Program-made: the position numbers and the translations under genes
NCBI GenBank assembly: GCA_043557195.1
Contig: CP121314.1
Span: forward strand, 3,720,001 to 3,784,000
Length of the DNA stretch: 64,000 bases
From: Jejuia sp043557195
GTDB taxonomy: Bacteria; Bacteroidota; Bacteroidia; Flavobacteriales; Flavobacteriaceae
Direction: 5' to 3'
Notes under the pieces: generated by a model
Databases searched by the model: none
What the model saw: the letters and a program-made list of their open reading frames with translations, nothing else
Told to the model about the DNA's origin: nothing
In this document: positions 1 to 7,757 of the stretch, piece by piece
Numbering within the stretch: the first letter of the stretch is position 1
Layout: every line of letters starts with the position of its first letter

Positions 1-457
1 AAAAGGACATGTTAGATGTCTCCAGAATTATATTTCCTGAAACCATAGCGCCAAATGTCATTCCTAAAAAAATTGGAGTAATGAGACTAGAGATTCTAAA
101 CATCCAATCGTATAGTATTTGTGAGTTATCTTTAAAAGCATCATAGTGCCTAAAAACAAACGAAACACCTCTTAAAGTCACACCTAGTAGAACTAATGTT
201 AAGGGAATATGTAAATAAACAGTTAGTACATTATAGAACTCTGGAAACCCAACCCAAAGGATTACAACCATAATTATAATCCAAATATGATTTGCTTCCC
301 AAACCGGTCCTATAACTCGATATACTGTTTTCTTGGTGATACTTTGACTCTTTTTTGAGGAAAAAAGTTCAATAATACCAGCACCAAAATCTGCACCAGC
401 AAGCAACACATATAGTAGTAATGAGACCATCAAAAAAGCTAGTACAACGTATAACAT
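1..457 (-). CDS. cydB: Cytochrome bd ubiquinol oxidase subunit II, N-terminal part (cut by the left window edge)
   Basis: Reading leftwards from an ATG at 457, the frame is open to base 1 (152 codons). It begins MLYVVLAFLMVSLLLYVLLA and continues with GADFGAG; WEANHIW further on matches the WEGNQVW-type motif of CydB. CydB is the second integral-membrane subunit of the high-affinity quinol oxidase that reduces O2 to water in the inner membrane. It starts one base after the cydA stop codon, so the two are cotranscribed and probably translationally coupled. The C-terminal half lies outside the window. The identification is firm because of the cydA neighbour. Confidence 0.93.
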   Translation of the reverse strand, partial: MLYVVLAFLMVSLLLYVLLAGADFGAGIIELFSSKKSQSITKKTVYRVIGPVWEANHIWIIIMVVILWVGFPEFYNVLTVYLHIPLTLVLLGVTLRGVSFVFRHYDAFKDNSQILYDWMFRISSLITPIFLGMTFGAMVSGNIILETSNMSF

Positions 458-458
458 A

Positions 459-1763
459 TTACACTAATTCAGTATTATTTAAAGATTTAATTTGTCTAGC
501 CATTAACCAAGTTACGGCTATTGCCAAAATGCTGTAGAGTATAACATACATATAGAAACTAAATACCATACCGGGCATGGGGGTTACTGCATCTTTTGTT
601 TTCATAATATTATGGATAATCCAAGGTTGTCTACCAACTTCAGTAACTACCCAACCTGCTTCAAGCGCGATAAATCCCATTGGTGCTAAACCAATAAAAA
701 GCAACCAAAACTTATTATTTTGCCACCAAGTTTTTCGTTTTAAACTTATGAAGAATAATATACCTACCACCATTAACAAAGTTCCAATACCCACCATAAT
801 TTGAAATGCATAATGAACAATTGGTACATTGGGACGAACATCTTTGGGAAAATCATTTAAACCTTTTACCTCTGCTTCAAAATCACCAAACGCTAAGAAT
901 GATAAAGCTTTCGGGATTTCAATTTTATAAGATACTTCTTGCTTCTCATTATCCACAATCCCTCCAATATACAGCGGAGCACCTTTTGTAGTCTCATAAT
1001 GCGCCTCCATAGCTGCAAGTTTAACAGGTTGGCGTTTAGCAATATCTTTAGCAGAAAGATCACCACTTATAGGTTGTAAAATAGCAGCAATAGCGGCGAA
1101 AGTAATAGCTATTTTAAAAGCTTTTTTATGAAGTTCTACATGTTTGTTTTTAAAAATTTGAAACGCATGAACTCCAGCAACGGCAAATCCAGTTGCAGTA
1201 AAGGCTGCAAGTGTCATATGTAACGCCTGGGTGAACCATGCAGGATTTAGTAACGCTTCAATCGGATCAATATTTAAAAATTCACCATTTATATAATCAA
1301 AACCAGATGGCGCATTCATCCATCCATTGGCAGAAACTACTAAGATTCCCGAAGCTACTCCTGAAATACCAACAATAACTCCTGTAAACCAGTGGAATTT
1401 TTCAGAAATTTTATCCCAACCATATAAATAGAAACCAAGTGCGATAGCCTCAACAAAAAATGCTGCACCTTCTAAAGAAAATGGCATACCTATAATGGGG
1501 CCAGCATGTTTCATGAATTCAGGCCAAAGTAGTCCTAACTCAAAAGATAGGGCGGTACCAGACACTGCACCAGTAACAAAAAAAATCGCGACACCTTTTT
1601 GCCACGATTTAGTTAGTTTTAAATAAATTGGATTTCTAGTTTTTAACCATTTTCTATGTGCAATAATCATAAAAAAAGGCATCACCATACCAATACATGC
1701 AAATACAATGTGAAACATTAATGTAAATGCCATTTGAAGTCTCGCGGCATCAAGATTGTCCAT
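459..1763 (-). CDS. cydA: Cytochrome bd ubiquinol oxidase subunit I
   Basis: Haem-bearing subunit of cytochrome bd oxidase; oxidises quinol and reduces O2 under low oxygen. The 434-aa protein is multi-pass, has the N-terminal haem-ligand histidine at about residue 18 (LMFHIVFA) and the conserved GRQPW motif near residue 378. At 434 aa it is shorter than E. coli CydA (about 520 aa), fitting the short Q-loop type. The open frame extends upstream to a TTG at 1772, but the ATG at 1763 (MDNLDAARLQ) gives the usual CydA N-terminus and is preferred. cydB follows after 1 nt. A -7 promoter element lies 26 nt upstream of the ATG. Confidence 0.96.
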   Translation of the reverse strand: MDNLDAARLQMAFTLMFHIVFACIGMVMPFFMIIAHRKWLKTRNPIYLKLTKSWQKGVAIFFVTGAVSGTALSFELGLLWPEFMKHAGPIIGMPFSLEGAAFFVEAIALGFYLYGWDKISEKFHWFTGVIVGISGVASGILVVSANGWMNAPSGFDYINGEFLNIDPIEALLNPAWFTQALHMTLAAFTATGFAVAGVHAFQIFKNKHVELHKKAFKIAITFAAIAAILQPISGDLSAKDIAKRQPVKLAAMEAHYETTKGAPLYIGGIVDNEKQEVSYKIEIPKALSFLAFGDFEAEVKGLNDFPKDVRPNVPIVHYAFQIMVGIGTLLMVVGILFFISLKRKTWWQNNKFWLLFIGLAPMGFIALEAGWVVTEVGRQPWIIHNIMKTKDAVTPMPGMVFSFYMYVILYSILAIAVTWLMARQIKSLNNTELV

Positions 1764-1789
1764 AAAAAACAAGCTTTAAAGTAGTATTG

Positions 1790-1797
1790 CAAATGTA
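1790..1797 (-). promoter_or_regulatory. Bacteroidota -7 promoter element for cydAB
   Basis: The minus strand reads TACATTTG, matching TAnnTTTG, 26 nt before the cydA ATG. No TTG is seen at the expected -33 distance, so the assignment rests on the -7 box and position only. Confidence 0.5.
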
Positions 1798-1834
1798 CGT
1801 TTTAAAGCTTTGATTTTCGATTGAAACTATAAAA

Positions 1835-2872
1835 TTATTCTTTAATAATTTCTACTTCAAACATCTTATCCCAGCGTTTTCCTGTCACAAAAATAGTGTT
1901 AGCTTCTGGGTTGAAGGCTATACCATTTAAAACATCTAATTTTTCGTGTTGTGTTACTTTATTTCTAAGTGGTGTAAAATCTATAACACCTTCAACAGCA
2001 CCATTTTTAGGATTAATAATAGCGACACCATTACGCTGGTAACGGTTAGCGTAAATTTTACCATTAATCCATTCTAGTTCGTTTATATCGGTAATTTTTC
2101 CCTTGTTGGTATATACTTGTATATAGTCTTCTTCAATTAAAGTTTTTTGATTTAATAACCATATATTTTCGCTACCATCACTTTTGTAAATATGTTTATC
2201 GTTGTGAGTTAAACCCCAACCTTCCTTACTTTTTCCATAGCTAAAAGTACTTTCTTCTTCAAATGTATTTACATCGTAAACAAATCCAGTTTTGGCTCTC
2301 CAAGTAAGAACGTAAATTTTATCTTCTAAAACGGTCAAGCCTTCACCAAAATAGGCATCTGCTAAATTGATGTTTTTTATAACCTCACCAGTTTTGTAAT
2401 CTACTTGTCTCAATTTAGATTCTTTGTATTGTCCTGTACTTTCATAGAGTTTACCATTATAAAATTCTAAACCCTGTGTGTAACTTGTAATATCGTGTGG
2501 GTATTCATTAATAATTTTGAATTTATAAATCTTTGGCGCTTGGTTGTTTAAAATAGTGATGGATGAGGTTGTTTTTTGCGTCTCACCTCCATTAAAATAA
2601 ACTGTAGCTTCAATAGGATGTTTGCCTAATTTATGATTTTCTAAGTTGATAGTATTAGCAATTGTTTTTCCGTTGAGTTTATAAACCACTGAGTCTATGG
2701 TATGGTTCTTTTTGTTTTCTATTGATAAATTAAGTGTTTCACTAATAGATATGTTGCCTTTTTGAGCATTAGTGGTAATACTAAAAAAGTTTTTCTTTTG
2801 ATTAGAATTTGAACCACAAGAGGCTAGAATAAACAATAAGGTTATGACAGTGAGTAGTTTATAAATTTTCAT
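1835..2872 (-). CDS. Glutaminyl-peptide cyclotransferase (glutamine cyclotransferase family), lipoprotein
   Basis: Predicted to convert N-terminal glutamine of peptides to pyroglutamate with release of ammonia. The 345-aa protein starts with a lipoprotein signal ending at LLFILASCGS (Cys about residue 19), so it is likely anchored to a membrane. Residues about 120-345 carry the beta-propeller features of the family: SYTQGLEF, GEGLT, NELEWINGKIYANR, LNGIAFNP and FVTGKRW. The first about 110 residues look like an Ig-like extracytoplasmic domain. It stands alone between cydAB and the SRP RNA gene. The family assignment is by motif recognition; substrate is not known. Confidence 0.85.
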   Translation of the reverse strand: MKIYKLLTVITLLFILASCGSNSNQKKNFFSITTNAQKGNISISETLNLSIENKKNHTIDSVVYKLNGKTIANTINLENHKLGKHPIEATVYFNGGETQKTTSSITILNNQAPKIYKFKIINEYPHDITSYTQGLEFYNGKLYESTGQYKESKLRQVDYKTGEVIKNINLADAYFGEGLTVLEDKIYVLTWRAKTGFVYDVNTFEEESTFSYGKSKEGWGLTHNDKHIYKSDGSENIWLLNQKTLIEEDYIQVYTNKGKITDINELEWINGKIYANRYQRNGVAIINPKNGAVEGVIDFTPLRNKVTQHEKLDVLNGIAFNPEANTIFVTGKRWDKMFEVEIIKE

Positions 2873-2926
2873 TGGTGAACATAATTTTAATCGAATATAT
2901 TTATTAAAAATCGGTTTAAAAAATCA

Positions 2927-2956
2927 TTGTGAAAATTTTAAAAGATTGTATCTTTG
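2927..2956 (+). promoter_or_regulatory. Promoter of the SRP RNA gene
   Basis: TTG at 2927-2929 and TATCTTTG at 2949-2956 are separated by 19 nt, a perfect match to the Bacteroidota -33/-7 promoter. The start of transcription expected 4-5 nt after the -7 box falls at the first bases of the SRP RNA. Confidence 0.85.
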
Positions 2957-2959
2957 CAG

Positions 2960-3057
2960 CCGGCAAGTCCTACACAACCAGCTCCTGTAGAATCCTCCAG
3001 GGCGGGAACGCAGCAAAGGTATACGGTTGTAGCGGTGTGATGTAGGTAGCTTGCCTT
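2960..3057 (+). ncRNA. ffs: Bacterial small signal recognition particle RNA (4.5S type)
   Basis: About 97 nt. The ends pair (GGCAAG at 2962 with CTTGCC at 3050-3055) and the apical region has the universally conserved Ffh-binding loop: CCAGG followed by GCGGGAACGCAGCA. This is the classic hairpin SRP RNA that binds Ffh (SRP54) to target membrane and secreted proteins. A consensus promoter sits directly upstream and a T-run starts at 3056. Exact 5' and 3' ends are estimated from the pairing. Confidence 0.93.
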
Positions 3058-3065
3058 TTTTTGTG

Positions 3066-3118
3066 CCATAAACTTAAATCTTGAAAGCTACGGCGTATCA
3101 AGATTTTTTAGTTTGTGG
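3066..3118 (+). terminator. Long imperfect hairpin downstream of the SRP RNA
   Basis: Inner stem of 9 bp (AAATCTTGA at 3076-3084 with TCAAGATTT at 3098-3106, 13-nt loop) and an outer stem of 9 pairs with one G-U (3066-3074 with 3110-3118), with an internal T-rich bulge. It could terminate the SRP transcript or form part of a longer precursor. Its position 10 nt after the RNA's own T-run suggests a backup terminator. Confidence 0.5.
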
Positions 3119-3189
3119 AACATTCCCACTAAGGAGAGAACCTCCTAAAATTATTATTGTATTTTTAAACGCGAAAAATTCTAAAAAGC

Positions 3190-3993
3190 ATGTCTGAAGT
3201 CGTTTTAATAACTGGTGGATCTTCTGGAATTGGAAAATCTATCGGAGAATTTCTCCACGATAAGGGATTTAAAGTTTATGGTACAAGTAGAAATCCTAAA
3301 AATTATACCGATAGTAAATTTCCATTGTTGGCATTAGATGTAAAAAATGTATCTTCAATCGAACAATCTGTAGCGTCAGTTATTGAAAATGAAGGACGTT
3401 TAGATGTATTGATTAATAATGCAGGTGCGGGAATTACAGGGCCTATTGAGGAGATTCCTGAAGCGGAAATTAAAGCAAATTTTGACACAAACTTTTTTGG
3501 ACCTATCAATGTTATAAAATCTGTTTTACCTCAAATGCGGGCTCAAAAATCTGGATTAATCATCAATATAACTTCTATTGCTGGCTATATGGGTTTGCCA
3601 TATCGTGGTATATATAGTGCAAGTAAAGGCGCTTTAGAGTTGTTGACAGAAGCTTTTAGAATGGAGCTAAAACCCTTTAATATAGAAATGACGAATGTAG
3701 CTCCTGGAGACTTTGCAACTAATATTGCTGCAGGACGTTATCATGCACCATTATTAGAAGATTCACCATACAATGCGAGCTATGGAAAGTCATTAGAATT
3801 GATGGATGCTCATGTTGATTCTGGTAGTGATCCACAAATGATGGCGAAAGCTATTTATAAAATAATTACTACTGATAAGCCGAAAATTCATTATAAGGTA
3901 GGGGAGTTTATGCAAAAATTTTCTGTGGTACTTAAACGTATTCTGCCCGATAAGGTTTATGAGAAATTATTAATGAATCATTATAAATTATAG
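3190..3993 (+). CDS. Short-chain dehydrogenase/reductase (SDR family)
   Basis: A 267-aa classical SDR. The Rossmann dinucleotide motif TGGSSGIG lies at residues 8-15, NNAGAG near residue 82 and the catalytic YSASK near residue 155. The basic residues SRNPKN after the second strand suggest NADP(H) preference. The substrate cannot be read from the sequence; the family includes many lipid and sugar alcohol oxidoreductases. Length is a little above the usual 250 aa because of a C-terminal tail. It lies alone between the SRP RNA and a small lipoprotein gene. Confidence 0.88.
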   Translation: MSEVVLITGGSSGIGKSIGEFLHDKGFKVYGTSRNPKNYTDSKFPLLALDVKNVSSIEQSVASVIENEGRLDVLINNAGAGITGPIEEIPEAEIKANFDTNFFGPINVIKSVLPQMRAQKSGLIINITSIAGYMGLPYRGIYSASKGALELLTEAFRMELKPFNIEMTNVAPGDFATNIAAGRYHAPLLEDSPYNASYGKSLELMDAHVDSGSDPQMMAKAIYKIITTDKPKIHYKVGEFMQKFSVVLKRILPDKVYEKLLMNHYKL

Positions 3994-4037
3994 GGTTTGG
4001 TATGCTATTTGTGTTTTGTTAGCACAAAAGTAATCCT

Positions 4038-4457
4038 ATGTATAAAAAAGTTATTCTTCCCTCGGTTTTTATCTTGTTTTTTATAGTTACTGCCTGTCAA
4101 GATATTTTAGAATGTGTTATTAATAGAAAACCTGTTTTATCAGATACTAGAATTGATCGTGCAAGACAGAATGAGTATTTCTTTGCAAAAATCACGTCTG
4201 AGATACAAAATGAACCAAGAGATAATGATTATTTTTATTATTTCGACATATTTGGTGATTTGCCTGAAGGACTAGAGGTATTCTTTGATTATAGAGATGT
4301 AATCATTGAAGGAAGACCTAGAAGTAAAGGTAGATATAGATTTACCATAACACTAGATGTAGAGCAAGCCGATAATTACTGTGAAAATGATTTGAATGAC
4401 TGTGATGGGCTCTGTGAAGAAAGGACTTCTAGAACTTATATTTTAACGGTAGACTAA
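4038..4457 (+). CDS. Small putative lipoprotein with Ig-like (He_PIG-type) segment
   Basis: A 139-aa protein with a lipoprotein signal peptide (FFIVTAC, Cys about residue 20). The segment GDLPEGLEVFFDYRDVIIEG followed by KGRYRFTITL resembles the putative Ig-like repeat in which LPxGL and a TYTFTVTV-like strand are diagnostic, so it is probably an envelope-exposed beta-sandwich. A cysteine-rich tail (four Cys between residues 114 and 127) may form disulfides. No function is recognised. It follows the SDR gene by 44 nt and could share its transcript. Confidence 0.6.
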   Translation: MYKKVILPSVFILFFIVTACQDILECVINRKPVLSDTRIDRARQNEYFFAKITSEIQNEPRDNDYFYYFDIFGDLPEGLEVFFDYRDVIIEGRPRSKGRYRFTITLDVEQADNYCENDLNDCDGLCEERTSRTYILTVD

Positions 4458-4542
4458 GCATTATTTCCCCACTTATTTTAATTCCGAAAACTTTTAGCAA
4501 CTTGTTAATAGATTTTACTTAAAGGTAATTAAGTAACAGCCA

Positions 4543-4666
4543 TAATGTTGTAAATTCGCTGCGTTAGGGATTGAGGCATTTGTTGAAGCTCCCCGACGAT
4601 AGGAGGGAGCGACTGCCGAAAGCCCGACCCCTTGTGGGTAACGCCCAATTATTTGAAACAACATTA
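4543..4666 (+). ncRNA. Structured RNA resembling the Flavo-1 motif
   Basis: A GC-richer island in AT-rich intergenic DNA. Nested pairings: GCGTTA at 4561-4566 with TAACGC at 4639-4644; GGG (4567-4569) can pair with CCC (4623-4625); an internal hairpin GCTCCC/GGGAGC; and a small ACCC/GGGT hairpin (4627-4639). An outer 9-bp stem, 4543-4551 with 4658-4666, encloses the whole. The core strings GCGTTAGGGATTGA and GAAAGCCCGACCC recur in flavobacterial intergenic regions, and from memory fit the Flavo-1 RNA family (Weinberg et al. motif). The strand is inferred. It ends 33 nt before the aldolase gene but the motif is usually regarded as a free-standing RNA of unknown function. Confidence 0.6.
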
Positions 4667-4698
4667 AAACAAAGTAAAATCTATATAATTATAACTAA

Positions 4699-5352
4699 AT
4701 GAAATTTTTTATTGATACTGCAAACCTTGACCAGATAAGAGAAGCCCAAGATATGGGCGTTTTAGATGGTGTTACAACAAACCCATCGTTAATGGCTAAA
4801 GAGGGCATTACTGGGCACGATAATATTATGAAGCACTATGTAGATATTTGTAATATTGTAGATGGAGACGTAAGTGCCGAGGTAATTTCTACTGATGTTG
4901 ATGGCATGATTAAAGAGGGGGAGGCTTTGGCAGAACTGCATGAGCAAATTGTGGTAAAGTTGCCTATGATTAAAGATGGTGTTAAGGCGTGTAAATACTT
5001 TTCTACTAAGGGTATTAAGACTAATGTAACTTTAGTGTTTTCAGCAGGACAAGCTTTATTGGCCGCTAAAGCTGGAGCTACTTATGTGTCTCCGTTTTTA
5101 GGGCGTTTGGATGATATTTCTACTGATGGCTTGAATTTAATTTCTGAAATACGTCATATTTATGATAATTATGGTTTTGAAACTCAAATTTTATCTGCTT
5201 CAGTCCGTCACACTATGCATGTAATTGATTGTGCTAAAATTGGATCGGATGTAATGACAGGGCCTTTGAGTTCTATTGAAGGTTTATTAAAGCATCCTTT
5301 AACTGATATTGGTTTAGCTAAATTTTTGGCTGATTATAAGAAAGGGAATTAA
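4699..5352 (+). CDS. fsa: Fructose-6-phosphate aldolase / transaldolase type 3B
   Basis: A 217-aa TIM-barrel class I aldolase of the small transaldolase/FSA family. It begins MKFFIDTANLDQIREAQDMG, has the TTNPSL motif near residue 27 and the Schiff-base lysine in VVKLPM near residue 86. It acts in the non-oxidative pentose phosphate pathway (transaldolase) or cleaves fructose 6-phosphate; sequence alone does not settle which. Databases call this group either fsa or tal. It is preceded by the Flavo-1-like RNA and followed by a perfect palindromic terminator. Confidence 0.92.
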   Translation: MKFFIDTANLDQIREAQDMGVLDGVTTNPSLMAKEGITGHDNIMKHYVDICNIVDGDVSAEVISTDVDGMIKEGEALAELHEQIVVKLPMIKDGVKACKYFSTKGIKTNVTLVFSAGQALLAAKAGATYVSPFLGRLDDISTDGLNLISEIRHIYDNYGFETQILSASVRHTMHVIDCAKIGSDVMTGPLSSIEGLLKHPLTDIGLAKFLADYKKGN

Positions 5353-5364
5353 TATCTATTGTAT

Positions 5365-5406
5365 ATAAAAAAGGCGCAACATTAATTAATGTTGCGCCTT
5401 TTTTAT
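5365..5406. terminator. Bidirectional terminator between fsa and a minus-strand gene
   Basis: Perfect 42-bp palindrome centred at 5385/5386 with a GC core (GGCGCAAC/GTTGCGCC) flanked by A and T runs, so it works for both convergent genes. Confidence 0.92.
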
Positions 5407-5421
5407 TTTATAAGTTAGGTG

Positions 5422-6042
5422 TTAAGCTTTCTTTTGCTTATTAATTTCATCTTGAAGTTGGCGTCTTACTTTTTGTTCACGCTCTAGCGCTGTTTTTCTA
5501 TGTTCTTCGAATTCTTCTTCTATTTCAGAAAGACTTTGCTTAGCTTCTCTAGTAACTGCATTACTATTTTTAAACTTGTAGATGAAGAATAACAATAATG
5601 CAAGCAAACCAGCAATAATACTCCACAATAAGGTGTTGTAACCACCTTTACTCATTTGTAAACCAAATAAAGACATACTATCTTTTTCGGTATTTGTTTT
5701 GTCTAGATCTGCTTGTGTTTTAGTAAGATTTCCTTTTAGTTGAGAAATCTCGTCGGCTTGTGTTTTTACAACGGCTTGCGTTTCGTTTAAATCTTTACGG
5801 ATTTCTTTTAAAGAATCTTTTACATGATTTCTAAGTGTAAGCAACCACGCTGTTTTTACCGCTTCGTATGGCTGCCCGTTGGTGCCTTTGAAATTTCCAG
5901 ATTTTCTAAAAATGTATTCAAATTGACTATCTATCGTTCCACTATTTAGTGATAAAGTTTCTTGTTGAGGCGTTGTTTGTGCTTGCGACATGCTAAAAAC
6001 AAATACGCAAATTAGAGTAATGAGGTACTTTGAGGAATTCAT
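5422..6042 (-). CDS. Conserved flavobacterial membrane protein with coiled coil
   Basis: A 206-aa protein with a Sec signal peptide (cleavage near SQAQ, residue 21), a heptad-rich coiled coil (residues about 80-125), one transmembrane segment (about 138-157, LLWSIIAGLLALLLFFIYKF) and a charged, helical C-terminal tail ending QLQDEINKQKKA. From memory, homologues are sometimes labelled tRNA (guanine-N1)-methyltransferase, but nothing of TrmD is present; the true trmD is at 47344. An envelope structural role is plausible but unproven. Confidence 0.7.
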   Translation of the reverse strand: MNSSKYLITLICVFVFSMSQAQTTPQQETLSLNSGTIDSQFEYIFRKSGNFKGTNGQPYEAVKTAWLLTLRNHVKDSLKEIRKDLNETQAVVKTQADEISQLKGNLTKTQADLDKTNTEKDSMSLFGLQMSKGGYNTLLWSIIAGLLALLLFFIYKFKNSNAVTREAKQSLSEIEEEFEEHRKTALEREQKVRRQLQDEINKQKKA

Positions 6043-6116
6043 TTGGTTGTGTTTAAATAGGTTAACTAATGGCTACGAAAATATAAAATAAAGTTTAAAA
6101 ACACGTTTATTTATCA

Positions 6117-6143
6117 AATAGCCTCAAATTTTTTGAGGCTATT
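6117..6143 (-). terminator. Hairpin downstream of the GAPDH gene
   Basis: Perfect 12-bp inverted repeat (AATAGCCTCAAA at 6117-6128 with TTTGAGGCTATT at 6132-6143), loop of 3 nt. It lies 39 nt after the GAPDH stop on the minus strand; the following T-tract is weak, so the terminator role is probable only. Confidence 0.6.
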
Positions 6144-6181
6144 CTGTAAGATTTACGATTAAAATTATGATTTAGATGTTT

Positions 6182-7630
6182 TTAATAGTAGGTATATCTC
6201 CTTACTTTCGAAATATATTTTGCCAATCGAATTACCTGGTGACTATAACCATATTCGTTATCATACCAAATATAAAGCACAACGTTTTTACCGTCAGATC
6301 GAACAATAGTGGCTTTGCTATCATAAATTGCTGGAGCTGAACATCCCACAATGTCACTTGACACTAATTCGTCGCTCAATTCATATTTTATTTGCTCTAC
6401 TAAATCGCCTTCTAATGCATATTTTTTTATTGTAGCATTTATGGCGTTTAGGCTAGTTTTTCTATCTAATTCTAAATTTAGAATAGCTAATGAACCGTTA
6501 GGTACTGGAACTCGAATAGCATTAGACGTTAATTTGCCTTCTAAACTTGGTAACGCTTTTGCTACTGCTTTTCCTGCACCAGTTTCTGTAATTACCATAT
6601 TTAAACCTGCAGCTCGACCTCTTCTGTACTTTTTATGGAAATTATCTACTAAGTTTTGGTCGTTGGTATAGGCATGAATGGTTTCTAAATGTCCAGTTTT
6701 TACACCATAAGAACCTTCAATCGCTTTTAATATTGGGGTAATAGCATTGGTTGTGCAAGATGCTGCTGAAAAAACATCTATTTTATCTGGACTATATTCT
6801 TGATGATTTACACCGTGAACAATATTAGGAATTTCTTTTCCTGGTGCAGTGAGTAATACTTTTTTAACACCTTTAGCCTTTAAGTGTCTTGATAAAGCTT
6901 CTTTATCTCTAAATGCTCCAGTATTATCAATAACTAATGCGTTGTTAATTCCAAATTTGGTATAGTCAATTTTTTCTGGCGCATCTGCTGAAATTATTTT
7001 TACCGTAGTACCATTAACAATAAGCGCATTTTCTTTTTCATTAACAGATACTGTTCCAGAAAATTCACCATGAATAGAATCGTTATTTAATAAGGAAGCT
7101 CTTTTTTGTAGAATTTCAGGAGTGATAGCTCCTCTAGTTACAATAGCTCTTAACCTTAACTGGTTGCCTTTTCCTGTTTTTGCCATTAATTCTCTTGCAA
7201 CCAAACGACCAATTCTTCCGAATCCATAAAGTATAACATCTTTTGGTTCAATGGTTTTTCCATTGCCGGCATCCTTAATCTTATTAGCTACAAAATGTAT
7301 AGCATCATCAAATTTGTTTTCATCAAGATGAAATTCGTAGGTTAATTTCCCAATATCCAGTTTAGCCGGGGGAATGTTTAACTGTTTAATAGCTTTCGCG
7401 ATTTCAACAGAATCAAAAATTGAAATAGGTTTTTGCACAAACTTACCAGCGTAATCGTGTAGGTTTAAAATTTCACTTACATTCTTGTCAATAAGTTGAT
7501 TTTTAAAGAGAATTAACTCAATGGAGTTATCGTACCAAAGATCGCTAACGGCTTTAATAAATTCAACAGTCGCTTTTCTTCGATCTGCTTGAAACGCTAA
7601 CTCTTTTTCATAAGTTGCATCTGTAGACAT
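6182..7630 (-). CDS. gap: Glyceraldehyde-3-phosphate dehydrogenase, long form
   Basis: Oxidises glyceraldehyde 3-phosphate to 1,3-bisphosphoglycerate (or the reverse). At 482 aa it is about 145 aa longer than classic GAPDH. The extra residues form an N-terminal helical extension (1 to about 125) before the NAD-binding start LYGFGRIGRLVAREL. The catalytic cysteine is in SAASCTTN, followed by the HAYTNDQNL segment, and the C-terminus has WYDNEYGYSHQV. This long form is known in Bacteroidota. The basis for its cofactor choice is not evident. It is monocistronic with a -7 box 31 nt upstream and its own hairpin downstream. Confidence 0.93.
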   Translation of the reverse strand: MSTDATYEKELAFQADRRKATVEFIKAVSDLWYDNSIELILFKNQLIDKNVSEILNLHDYAGKFVQKPISIFDSVEIAKAIKQLNIPPAKLDIGKLTYEFHLDENKFDDAIHFVANKIKDAGNGKTIEPKDVILYGFGRIGRLVARELMAKTGKGNQLRLRAIVTRGAITPEILQKRASLLNNDSIHGEFSGTVSVNEKENALIVNGTTVKIISADAPEKIDYTKFGINNALVIDNTGAFRDKEALSRHLKAKGVKKVLLTAPGKEIPNIVHGVNHQEYSPDKIDVFSAASCTTNAITPILKAIEGSYGVKTGHLETIHAYTNDQNLVDNFHKKYRRGRAAGLNMVITETGAGKAVAKALPSLEGKLTSNAIRVPVPNGSLAILNLELDRKTSLNAINATIKKYALEGDLVEQIKYELSDELVSSDIVGCSAPAIYDSKATIVRSDGKNVVLYIWYDNEYGYSHQVIRLAKYISKVRRYTYY

Positions 7631-7660
7631 TTTTTTTGAGTTTAGTGGTTTTTAATTTTG

Positions 7661-7695
7661 CAAAAGTATCATATTTCAAACGTTTTCGTAAGCAA
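7661..7695 (-). promoter_or_regulatory. Promoter of the GAPDH gene
   Basis: On the minus strand TACTTTTG (7661-7668) fits TAnnTTTG. A TTG lies at 7693-7695, 24 nt further upstream, which is longer than the usual 17-21, so the -33 element is uncertain. Confidence 0.6.
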
Positions 7696-7704
7696 TTTTA
7701 ACAA

Positions 7705-7735
7705 AAAAATAGCACTCTTTTTGAGTGCTATTTTT
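7705..7735 (-). terminator. Terminator of the DegQ-type protease gene
   Basis: Perfect 13-bp stem (7705-7717 with 7723-7735), 5-nt loop, core AGCACTC/GAGTGCT with A and T tails. It lies 23 nt beyond the protease stop codon and could act in both directions. Confidence 0.88.
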
Positions 7736-7757
7736 AATCTATAAATGTGTGGTGTGT

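Noticed and set aside
3119..3160. Small inverted repeats GTGG/CCAC and AGGAG/CTCCT before the SDR gene
   Set aside because: Four to five pairs only, not associated with a T-run; too weak to call.
5422..6042. Annotation as tRNA (guanine-N1)-methyltransferase
   Set aside because: No SAM-binding knot; the protein is a signal peptide, coiled coil and one membrane helix. The true trmD is at 47344.
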